Positions 1 through 6,085 of a stretch of 8,434 nt of DNA are shown in pieces. Below the pieces are notes generated by a model that saw only the letters and a program-made list of their open reading frames with translations, had not been told where the DNA came from and did not search any database. How positions within the stretch are numbered: the stretch's first letter is position 1; each line of letters starts with the position of its first letter. Where the stretch lies: NCBI GenBank assembly GCA_022729285.1, contig JALDAI010000027.1:1-8434 (forward strand), written 5' to 3'. This DNA is from Candidatus Nanoanaerosalina archaeon (GTDB lineage Archaea; Nanohalarchaeota; Nanosalinia; Nanosalinales; Nanoanaerosalinaceae). The translations under genes and the position numbers were made by a program.

Positions 1-12
1 CCCCGAAAATAG

Positions 13-20
13 TTTTAAAA
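13..20 (+). promoter_or_regulatory. Candidate TATA box of metG
   Basis: The self-complementary run TTTTAAAA is centred about 27 bases before the GTG start of metG, preceded by a purine-rich stretch (GAAAATAG) that could act as a BRE. This is the geometry expected of an archaeal promoter whose transcript starts at or next to the start codon, so metG is probably leaderless. The call rests on spacing and composition only. Confidence 0.5.
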
Positions 21-43
21 CTCGTCAAACATTTTTTCAAAAG

Positions 44-2137
44 GTGGTTAGGTTTAAAGATAAAAAAATAGTTACATCAGCACTTCCGTACATCCATGGA
101 ATACCTCATCTAGGAAACATAACAGGATCACTACTTCCAGCAGATATTTACAAAAGGTTTTTAGACGTTGTAGGGGTTGAAAATATTTCTATCTGCGGAT
201 CGGATGAACACGGAACGCCTTTAGAACTAGCAGCTATAGAAGCAGGTAAAGAACCTAAAAATTACGCTGATGAACAACATAAAAGAGTTAAAGAAGTTAT
301 TAAAGGATTTAACATAGATTTCACCCTTTACGGAAGAACTCATACAGAGTATAATAAGAAACAGACCCACCGTATGTTTAAGAAACTGTACAAAAACGGC
401 TACATCGCTGAAAAAGTACAAGAGATGCCTTACTGTACAGACTGTCAACGTTTCCTACCTGACAGGTATATTGAAGGCGAATGTCCTCACTGTGGAGGAC
501 TTGCAAGAGGAGATCAGTGTGATGAACAAGGCTGCGGAAAGCTTTTAGAACCGGAAGAACTTGTAAAACCTTACTGCACAGTTTGCAACGGTCGAGATAT
601 AGAGTTTAAGGAGACAAAGAACCTTTATCTACAGCTACCTAAGTTCGAGGAAAAGCTGAGAAAATGGATAAAAGAGGAGAAACCGGTTCCAAAGAATGTT
701 GAAAAAGAAGTTTTAAACCTTATAGAAGACGGTTTAGAAGACCGTTGTATCACAAGAGATATTTCATGGGGTTTCGACGTACCTACAGAAGGTTTAGACG
801 GTTTAGACGATGAAGTATACAAAAACAAAGTGTTGTACGTTTGGTTCGATGCTCCAATAGGTTATATCGGGATTACAAGACAGTTATTCGACCAAAAAGG
901 TGATGAAGATCTTTGGGAAAGTTACTGGAGGAACGGAGATGCTGAAACAGTATACAACATAGGGAAAGACAACACTATTTTCCACACAATTATTTGGCCT
1001 GCAGTCCTACTAGGTCAGGAAGAAGATTACAACCTCCCTGATTACGAGTTTATCTACCAGTTCCTATTATCCGAAGACGTACAGTTCTCAAAATCAAGAG
1101 GAGTAGGGCTTGACGGAAAAACAGCTTTAGAGATGTTACCAGCGGATTACTGGAGGTTCTACTTGGCATCAGTGATGCCTATAGGACATGACTCAAAGTT
1201 TTCATTAAAAGATTTTGAAAAAAGGATTAACAACGAACTTAATGATACCGTAGGTAACTATGTTAACAGAGTTCTTAGCCTAGCAGAGAAATGGTTCGGA
1301 AACAAAGTACCTGAACTAAATGTTTCAGATCTTGAAGAAGACTCTAAAAACTTTCTTTACTCCGATAAAGGGGTTAAAAAGACGGTTGAGGAGTATTATT
1401 CGGCTATTGAACAAGAAAAAAACATTAGAAAGGGCCTTAAAAAAGCCGTAGAAATAGCTAGGAAAGGTGACGAGTTCCTATCAAGAAAAGAGCCTTGGAA
1501 AAACGAAGAAGTCAAGGAAGACGTTATATTCAGCTGTTTACAGTCAATAAACGTTTTAGCATCAGCATTATACCCTTACCTGCCGGATGCTTCAGAAAGT
1601 ATTTGGAGCATGCTTAACATAGATAAACCGTTAGAAACCGGTAGAAACGTTTTAGAAGAGTTTAAAGAAGAAACAGGTTTGTTGAAACCTGGCCATAAGT
1701 TAGGGAAGAAAAAGATTCTTTTCGAAAAAGTTGATTCAAAACAGCTTAAAAGTGAGCTAGATGATAAGAAATCAGAAGAAGATGAAAAAGAAGGTGAAAA
1801 AATGTCAGAGAAAATAAGTTTTGAACAGTTCCAAAAACTTGATCTAAGAGTTGGAACGATAAAAAAAGTAGAAGAACACCCAAACGCTGATAGACTTTAC
1901 CTGCTGCAGATAGATGTGGGAGAAGGTGAAATAAAACAGAGCTGCTCAAGTATCAAAGATCAGTTCTCACCTGAAGAGCTTGAAGGAAGACAGGTAGTAG
2001 TACTTACCAACCTTGAACCTGCAAAGATGAGAGGAGAAGTTTCAGAAGCAATGATTTTAGCAGCAGAAGATAGCGATGGAGAAGTAACCCTTGTAGAGCC
2101 AGGTAAAAAAATTGAAAACGGAGTTAAAGTTGTTTAA
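44..2137 (+). CDS. metG: Methionyl-tRNA synthetase with C-terminal tRNA-binding domain
   Basis: Cytoplasmic class I enzyme that attaches methionine to initiator and elongator tRNA-Met using ATP. The 697-residue product opens with a Rossmann fold carrying the HIGH-type motif HLGN (residues 22-25). Four cysteine pairs follow (131/134, 147/150, 159/164, 178/181), the two-zinc-knuckle connective peptide typical of archaeal and eukaryotic MetRS. WFDAPIGY (267-274) and GKDN (307-310) are family signatures. The KMSKS motif reads QFSKS (347-351), with the first Lys replaced. An alpha-helical anticodon domain spans roughly 400-560. A Lys/Glu-rich linker leads to an Arc1p/EMAP-II type OB-fold (about 590-697) containing LDLRVG and NLEPAKMRG. 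GTG at 44 is chosen because no ATG lies near and it places the HIGH motif at the usual distance. A good Shine-Dalgarno and ATG lie inside the gene before the OB-fold. The 3' end overlaps the convergent mazG-like gene. Confidence 0.97.
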   Translation: MVRFKDKKIVTSALPYIHGIPHLGNITGSLLPADIYKRFLDVVGVENISICGSDEHGTPLELAAIEAGKEPKNYADEQHKRVKEVIKGFNIDFTLYGRTHTEYNKKQTHRMFKKLYKNGYIAEKVQEMPYCTDCQRFLPDRYIEGECPHCGGLARGDQCDEQGCGKLLEPEELVKPYCTVCNGRDIEFKETKNLYLQLPKFEEKLRKWIKEEKPVPKNVEKEVLNLIEDGLEDRCITRDISWGFDVPTEGLDGLDDEVYKNKVLYVWFDAPIGYIGITRQLFDQKGDEDLWESYWRNGDAETVYNIGKDNTIFHTIIWPAVLLGQEEDYNLPDYEFIYQFLLSEDVQFSKSRGVGLDGKTALEMLPADYWRFYLASVMPIGHDSKFSLKDFEKRINNELNDTVGNYVNRVLSLAEKWFGNKVPELNVSDLEEDSKNFLYSDKGVKKTVEEYYSAIEQEKNIRKGLKKAVEIARKGDEFLSRKEPWKNEEVKEDVIFSCLQSINVLASALYPYLPDASESIWSMLNIDKPLETGRNVLEEFKEETGLLKPGHKLGKKKILFEKVDSKQLKSELDDKKSEEDEKEGEKMSEKISFEQFQKLDLRVGTIKKVEEHPNADRLYLLQIDVGEGEIKQSCSSIKDQFSPEELEGRQVVVLTNLEPAKMRGEVSEAMILAAEDSDGEVTLVEPGKKIENGVKVV
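1792..1804 (+). promoter_or_regulatory. Possible internal ribosome binding site and ATG before the OB-fold of metG
   Basis: AGGTG at 1792-1796 matches the archaeal anti-Shine-Dalgarno and stands five bases before an in-frame ATG (1802-1804, Met587). Translation from here would give a 111-residue free tRNA-binding domain starting MSEKISFEQF, much like the separately encoded MetRS beta proteins known in other archaea. The codons Glu-Gly-Glu-Lys-Met in a charged linker could produce this by chance, so use as a start is only an inference. Confidence 0.3.
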
Positions 2138-2445
2138 ACTCTTTTAGAACCAGGGTCTCCGTTCTCCTTTATTCTTTTCTCATACTTCTCCATAACTTTC
2201 TCAAGACATAGATCAAGATCGATGTTTAACCGGTTAGCAAGAGCTATAAGTGAAAAATAGAGGTCTCCTATCTCCTCCTCAAGGTGTTTACTTCTCAAAA
2301 AATCTTCCTCACCGTAACTAGTCTGAGAAAGTACCTGGTTACAGACCTCGCCGAGCTCAGCAACAACGTCTAAAAGCCGGTATTCAGGTTTTATATCCAG
2401 GTTAAAACTGTTCATAAAAATGTCAACTTCCTCTTGTTTTCCCAT
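2134..2445 (-). CDS. MazG-like nucleotide pyrophosphohydrolase
   Basis: A 103-residue all-alpha protein of the MazG/dUTPase-like superfamily, whose members hydrolyse (d)NTPs to the monophosphate and pyrophosphate, often to clear non-canonical nucleotides. The expected acidic metal-binding pattern is visible: E30-x-x-E33 in the first core helix (AELGEV) and E57/E58-x-x-D61 in the next (EEEIGDL). These are followed by a helix of the kind LEKVMEKYEKR (81-91) that normally closes this fold. The length fits single-domain MazG-like proteins. The exact substrate cannot be read from the sequence. The gene is convergent with metG, sharing stop-codon bases, and divergent from the MBL-fold gene across 63 bases. 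The ATG at 2445 lies about 30 bases after the shared TATA-like element, so the mRNA is probably leaderless or nearly so. Confidence 0.8.
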   Translation of the reverse strand: MGKQEEVDIFMNSFNLDIKPEYRLLDVVAELGEVCNQVLSQTSYGEEDFLRSKHLEEEIGDLYFSLIALANRLNIDLDLCLEKVMEKYEKRIKENGDPGSKRV

Positions 2446-2470
2446 AAATGTTAGAATAGGACCGTGTGAT

Positions 2471-2480
2471 TATTAAAATT
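2471..2480. promoter_or_regulatory. Central TATA-like element between divergent genes
   Basis: TATTAAAATT sits near the middle of the 63-base divergent gap. Its centre is about 30 bases from the minus-strand mazG-like ATG (2445) and about 33 from the plus-strand MBL ATG (2509). It reads as an acceptable TATA box on both strands, and I see no better one in the gap. A single bidirectional promoter core is therefore plausible. The call is based on sequence and spacing only. Confidence 0.4.
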
Positions 2481-2508
2481 AGCATATCAATAATGAGAAA
2501 GGTCGACT

Positions 2509-3279
2509 ATGGAGTTATTATTCTTAGGAACAGGAGGTTGCAGGTACTGCATGATAAAGCAGAGAAGACAGACAGGAGGATTTATTTTAAGAGACGGAGA
2601 CTTTATGTTAGCAGTTGATCCCGGTCCAGGAGCTTTAGTACATGGTATTAGAAACGGAGTTGATTTCGGTGAGCTTGACGGAATATTTGTTTCACACCCA
2701 CACTTAGACCATGAAGGCGATGCAGAGATACTGATAGAGGGTATGACAGACGGGTGTAAAACTGATAGAGGAGTTCTAATATCTAACAAAGATTATCTAA
2801 GATCCGACAACACTTCTAGTTCGATAAGCACCTACCACAGACAAGCGGTTGGAGAAGAACTGATAGTAGAAGACGGAGACGAGTACATCTTTGAAAACGG
2901 CATCAAACTACAGTTCCTAGAAGTAGACCATAAAAACGTTACAACCACAGGCTTCAAACTGACTAAAAACGGTAAAACCTTTTCATACATACCAGATACA
3001 GATATGTTCGACGAACTTCCTAAAAAGTTTGAGGAAAGCGATTACATGGTTGTGAGCTGTGCAAGACCTTACTCAGATTCCTGGAAAGGGCATCTAGGTC
3101 TTTACAACGTTATTGAGCTGGAAGAACATATAGATCCTGAAAAGCTTTTTGTAACACATTTAGGGACCAAGTTTATCGAGAATATCGACAGAGAAAGTCA
3201 AATAATTTTAGATAACGGCTTAGAGGATACTGTAGAGATTGCAGAAGACAATAAAAGTTACTGGCTTAAATTAGAGTAA
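2509..3279 (+). CDS. Metallo-beta-lactamase-fold metallohydrolase
   Basis: A 256-residue cytoplasmic MBL-fold enzyme, probably with two zinc ions. The N-terminal strand LLFLGTGG (3-10) is followed by DPGPGALV (37-44) and the core metal motif H63-x-H65-x-D67-H68. Candidate further ligands are H141 (VDHKN), D163 (YIPDTD) and H217 (THLG), the order seen in RNase Z/PhnP-like MBL proteins. It lacks an obvious exosite or beta-CASP domain, so I do not call it RNase Z; the substrate is unknown. ATG 2509 is preceded by AAAGGT about six bases away, a weak ribosome binding site. An earlier ATG at 2493 is out of frame. The gene stands alone, divergent from the mazG-like gene, and ends at an oligo-T terminator. 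C11 and C14 form a CxxC near the active-site strand. Confidence 0.87.
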   Translation: MELLFLGTGGCRYCMIKQRRQTGGFILRDGDFMLAVDPGPGALVHGIRNGVDFGELDGIFVSHPHLDHEGDAEILIEGMTDGCKTDRGVLISNKDYLRSDNTSSSISTYHRQAVGEELIVEDGDEYIFENGIKLQFLEVDHKNVTTTGFKLTKNGKTFSYIPDTDMFDELPKKFEESDYMVVSCARPYSDSWKGHLGLYNVIELEEHIDPEKLFVTHLGTKFIENIDRESQIILDNGLEDTVEIAEDNKSYWLKLE

Positions 3280-3290
3280 TATTAAATCAG

Positions 3291-3307
3291 TTTTGTTTTC
3301 TTATTTT
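3291..3307 (+). terminator. Oligo-T terminator after the MBL gene
   Basis: A T-rich tract of four-T runs (TTTTGTTTTCTTATTTT) begins 12 bases after the MBL stop codon with no hairpin. Archaeal RNA polymerase stops at such tracts, so this is the likely end of the MBL transcript and separates it from valS. Confidence 0.55.
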
Positions 3308-3319
3308 ACATACAACAGC

Positions 3320-3333
3320 TTAACAGATGTTAA
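3320..3333. promoter_or_regulatory. Inverted repeat just upstream of the valS TATA box
   Basis: TTAACA-GA-TGTTAA is a perfect six-base inverted repeat around a two-base centre. It ends seven bases before the valS TATA element, overlapping or adjoining the expected BRE position. Such a palindrome is the usual shape of a dimeric transcription factor site. No copy was noticed elsewhere in the window and the factor is unknown. Confidence 0.35.
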
Positions 3334-3339
3334 ACCGTA

Positions 3340-3353
3340 ATTATAAAAAATTC
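3340..3353 (+). promoter_or_regulatory. Candidate core promoter of valS
   Basis: ATTATAAAAAATTC contains a near-consensus archaeal TATA box. Transcription about 25 bases downstream would give a leader of about 26 bases that includes the AGGTG ribosome binding site at 3384-3388. The same 14 bases occur before prf1 (6037-6050). A second TATA-like run, CTTTTAAAC near 3364-3372, lies about 28 bases before the ATG and could give an alternative leaderless transcript. Confidence 0.6.
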
Positions 3354-3383
3354 TTGTAACAACCTTTTAAACACATAAAAAGT

Positions 3384-3388
3384 AGGTG
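3384..3388 (+). promoter_or_regulatory. Shine-Dalgarno of valS
   Basis: AGGTG, complementary to the archaeal 16S tail, stands eight bases before the valS ATG and supports that start. It also favours the upstream TATA box, since a leaderless transcript would not contain it. Confidence 0.6.
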
Positions 3389-3396
3389 TATAGAAT

Positions 3397-6006
3397 ATGT
3401 CCAAAGAGTTCCCTAAAAATTATGATTCAGACTCAGTAGAAGAAAAGTGGAGGAAGAAGTGGAAAGAATTAACCATTTACGACTACGACCCAAACTCAGA
3501 TAAACCAACTTACTCGATCGATACACCGCCTCCATACGTATCAGGAGACTTACACGTCGGGCATGCGATGAGCTACAACCAAGCAGAGTTTATCGCCCGG
3601 TTCAAAAGGATGCAGGGCTTCAACGTTTTCTACCCCATGGGTTTAGATGACAACGGACTGCCTACAGAACGGTATGTTGAAAGAAAGCTTGACCTAGATA
3701 AACACGAGATAGGTAGAAAAAAGTTTATAGAGAAGTGTAAAGAAGTTACAGAAGAAGGTAGAAACAATTACAAAGAAGTATGGGATCTCTTAGGTATCTC
3801 AGTTGACTGGTCTCTTCTATACACCACTATCAGCGACGAAGCAATAAGAGTATCGCAGTTATCCTTCCTAGATCTTTTGCAGAAAGAAAAAATGTACCGA
3901 GAAGAAGACCCTGTAATCTGGTGTCCTAACTGTAGAACAGGGCTTGCACAAGCAGATATAGAAGATGAGGAGAAAAGTTCCCACCTAAATGATGTTAGAT
4001 TTGATTACAAAGATGAAGAAGGATGGATTGAAATCGCTACTACAAGACCTGAACTTCTTTCATCCTGTGTCGCGGTCTTTGTACATCCTGAAGACGAAAG
4101 GTACCAAGGAGAAGTCGGGAAAAAAGTAGAAGTACCTATTTTCGGACAAGAAGTAGAAATAATGGAAGACCACAAAGTAGATCCTGAATTCGGATCAGGA
4201 GCAGTGATGGTCTGTACATTCGGAGACAAAAACGATATTGAGTGGTGGAAAGACCACGGACTTGAACTAAGAATATCTATTAACGAAGACGGAATACTTA
4301 ACGAAAGAGCAGGAGAGTTTGAAGGACTTACAACGGAAAAAGCAAGAAAAAAGATTGTTAAAAAGCTTGAGGAAACAGGTCATCTCTTAGGAAGAGAAAA
4401 AACAGACCACGCAGTACAGGTACACGAAAGGTGCGACCATCCTGTAGAGTACTTTATGGCAGACCAGTGGTTTGTAAAAATGCTTGATATCAAAGAAGAG
4501 CTTAAAGAGAGAGCATCAGAAGTCGAATGGTTCCCTGAGTTCATGAAATCAAGGTTTGATGACTGGACAGACGGTCTTAAATGGGACTGGTGTATATCAA
4601 GACAGAGGCTTTACGGAGTTCCGTTCCCCGTATGGTACTGCGATAGCTGTGGAGAAATCGTTTTAGCAGATGAAAGTGACCTACCGGTACATCCGAACGA
4701 GACAGAAGCGCCTGTAGAAAAATGTCCTTCATGTGGAAACAGCTCATTTGAACCGGAAACAGATGTTATGGATACCTGGTTCACATCATCGTTGTCCCCT
4801 CTCATAAACGCTCACTGGGGATCAGAACAAGAAGACATGGATATATACCCGATGGATCTAAGGCCTCAAGGTTACGATATAATAAGGACTTGGGCGTTTT
4901 ACACATTACTGAAAAGCCACCTGCACACGGACTCAGTTCCTTGGAAAGACATAATGATCTCAGGAATGGGGATGGCAGAGGAAGGAAAATCTTTCTCAAA
5001 ATCTAAGGGAATAGTTGTAAAACCGAAAAAAGTAGTTGACAAGTACTCAGCAGACGCCTTAAGATGGTGGTCATCCAAAGTAAAGCTGGGAGAAGACCTA
5101 GTGTTTAAAGAAGACGACCTAGTAGCAGGGCAGAAACTTACAACCAAGCTTTGGAACGTAGCAAGGTTTCTAGACAACTTCATACAAGAGAAACCTGAAA
5201 AACCTGAAAAGTTCGGAGCGCTTGACAAATGGCTGCTACAAAAAATGGATAAAACAGTCGAAGAAGCAACAGAGTGGTTCGATACATACCAGTACAACAG
5301 ATCCAAAGAAATAGTGAAACAGTTCTTCTGGCACGACCTAGCAGACAACTACCTAGAAATAGTTAAAAGAAGGCTTTACGACGGAGACGAAAAAGCGCTT
5401 TACACCATGTACCACTCATTCCTAAACACTGTAAAGATGTTAGCACCTATAATGCCTTTCATCACAGAAGAGATCTACAACAGACTGTTCAAAGAGTTCG
5501 AAGGAAAAGAATCAGTCCATATGGAAGACTGGCCTGAAGTAACAGAAGAAGGCGACGAAAAAGATCTTGAAGCAGGAGAACTAGGTGTAGAGGTTATTAA
5601 AGCATTCAGAAAGTACAAATCAAGTAAAAACCTGTCATTAAATGAGGAAATTAGTGAAGCAAAAGTTTTCGGTCCAGAGTTACTGAAAAAAGTTGGAGAA
5701 AACATCGAAGAAGCGATGAACATTGAACAACTTGAAATATCGACAGAGAAACCGGAGATGGAGAGAAAGCTTACAGGAATAAGCCTTAATTACTCCAAAG
5801 TAGGGCCTAAGTTCGGTAACAAAGTTAAAGAAATAGAGAGAGCAGTAGAGAAAGTCGGAGAAATCGAGATAAAAGAAGGAGTCCTTAAGGCAGCAGGAGA
5901 AAAACTTGTTGAAGGAGAAGATTTCGAAGCCGATAGAGAGTACGCACTAAAAGGAGAAAAAGGAGAAATAGTCCAGACAGAAAACACAGTAGTCCTGGTA
6001 CGGTAA
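3397..6006 (+). CDS. valS: Valyl-tRNA synthetase
   Basis: Cytoplasmic class I synthetase that charges tRNA-Val and hydrolyses mischarged Thr-tRNA. At 869 residues it has the normal archaeal length. The HIGH motif is HVGH (53-56) after PPPYVSGDL. A zinc-knuckle pair is at C176/C179 (WCPNC). The CP1 editing domain covers roughly 190-345, with the diagnostic TTRPELL (215-221) and the archaeal/eukaryotic form GSGAVMVCTFGDKND. ISRQR, a second zinc site (C415/C418/C443/C446) and DTWFTSS (459-465) follow. The KMSKS motif reads SFSKS (532-536), its first Lys replaced by Ser. The anticodon-binding helical domain occupies about 610-750, followed by a short alpha/beta tail. The start is supported by AGGTG eight bases upstream. 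The gene is monocistronic by appearance, with its own TATA box and a T-rich terminator behind it. Confidence 0.97.
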   Translation: MSKEFPKNYDSDSVEEKWRKKWKELTIYDYDPNSDKPTYSIDTPPPYVSGDLHVGHAMSYNQAEFIARFKRMQGFNVFYPMGLDDNGLPTERYVERKLDLDKHEIGRKKFIEKCKEVTEEGRNNYKEVWDLLGISVDWSLLYTTISDEAIRVSQLSFLDLLQKEKMYREEDPVIWCPNCRTGLAQADIEDEEKSSHLNDVRFDYKDEEGWIEIATTRPELLSSCVAVFVHPEDERYQGEVGKKVEVPIFGQEVEIMEDHKVDPEFGSGAVMVCTFGDKNDIEWWKDHGLELRISINEDGILNERAGEFEGLTTEKARKKIVKKLEETGHLLGREKTDHAVQVHERCDHPVEYFMADQWFVKMLDIKEELKERASEVEWFPEFMKSRFDDWTDGLKWDWCISRQRLYGVPFPVWYCDSCGEIVLADESDLPVHPNETEAPVEKCPSCGNSSFEPETDVMDTWFTSSLSPLINAHWGSEQEDMDIYPMDLRPQGYDIIRTWAFYTLLKSHLHTDSVPWKDIMISGMGMAEEGKSFSKSKGIVVKPKKVVDKYSADALRWWSSKVKLGEDLVFKEDDLVAGQKLTTKLWNVARFLDNFIQEKPEKPEKFGALDKWLLQKMDKTVEEATEWFDTYQYNRSKEIVKQFFWHDLADNYLEIVKRRLYDGDEKALYTMYHSFLNTVKMLAPIMPFITEEIYNRLFKEFEGKESVHMEDWPEVTEEGDEKDLEAGELGVEVIKAFRKYKSSKNLSLNEEISEAKVFGPELLKKVGENIEEAMNIEQLEISTEKPEMERKLTGISLNYSKVGPKFGNKVKEIERAVEKVGEIEIKEGVLKAAGEKLVEGEDFEADREYALKGEKGEIVQTENTVVLVR

Positions 6007-6010
6007 AATC

Positions 6011-6029
6011 CCTTTCTTTCTTTTTTCTT
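6011..6029 (+). terminator. T-rich terminator after valS
   Basis: A pyrimidine tract with TTT, TTT and TTTTTT runs begins four bases after the valS stop codon. No hairpin is needed for archaeal termination, and none is seen. It ends just before the prf1 TATA box and so separates the two transcription units. Confidence 0.6.
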
Positions 6030-6036
6030 AAGTAGG

Positions 6037-6050
6037 ATTATAAAAAATTC
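6037..6050 (+). promoter_or_regulatory. Candidate core promoter of prf1
   Basis: ATTATAAAAAATTC, identical over 14 bases to the valS element, places transcription near 6066-6070. The leader would be about 18 bases, just long enough to hold the weak ribosome binding site GGAAGGT (6069-6075), ten bases before the ATG at 6086. Confidence 0.6.
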
Positions 6051-6085
6051 AGGTATAAACCAGTAGATGGAAGGTCGTAAATCAC

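Noticed and set aside
2493..2511. Upstream ATG at 2493 as the MBL start
   Set aside because: It is out of frame with the MBL protein and reads into a frame without similarity to anything recognisable.
3280..3396. Possible small RNA or tRNA gene in the spacer before valS
   Set aside because: No cloverleaf, no box C/D or H/ACA pattern and very low G+C; the spacer is accounted for by terminator, palindrome, TATA boxes and ribosome binding site.
5191..5208. Tandem nine-base repeat AAACCTGAA in valS
   Set aside because: Only two copies, encoding Lys-Pro-Glu twice at a domain boundary; too short to suggest a repeat element.
4899..5348. A 149-codon open frame on the minus strand inside valS
   Set aside because: It is antisense to strongly conserved ValRS codons, its product is Ser/Phe-rich with no recognisable motif, and it has no promoter or ribosome binding site. 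Other minus-strand frames within metG, the MBL gene and valS are rejected for the same reasons.
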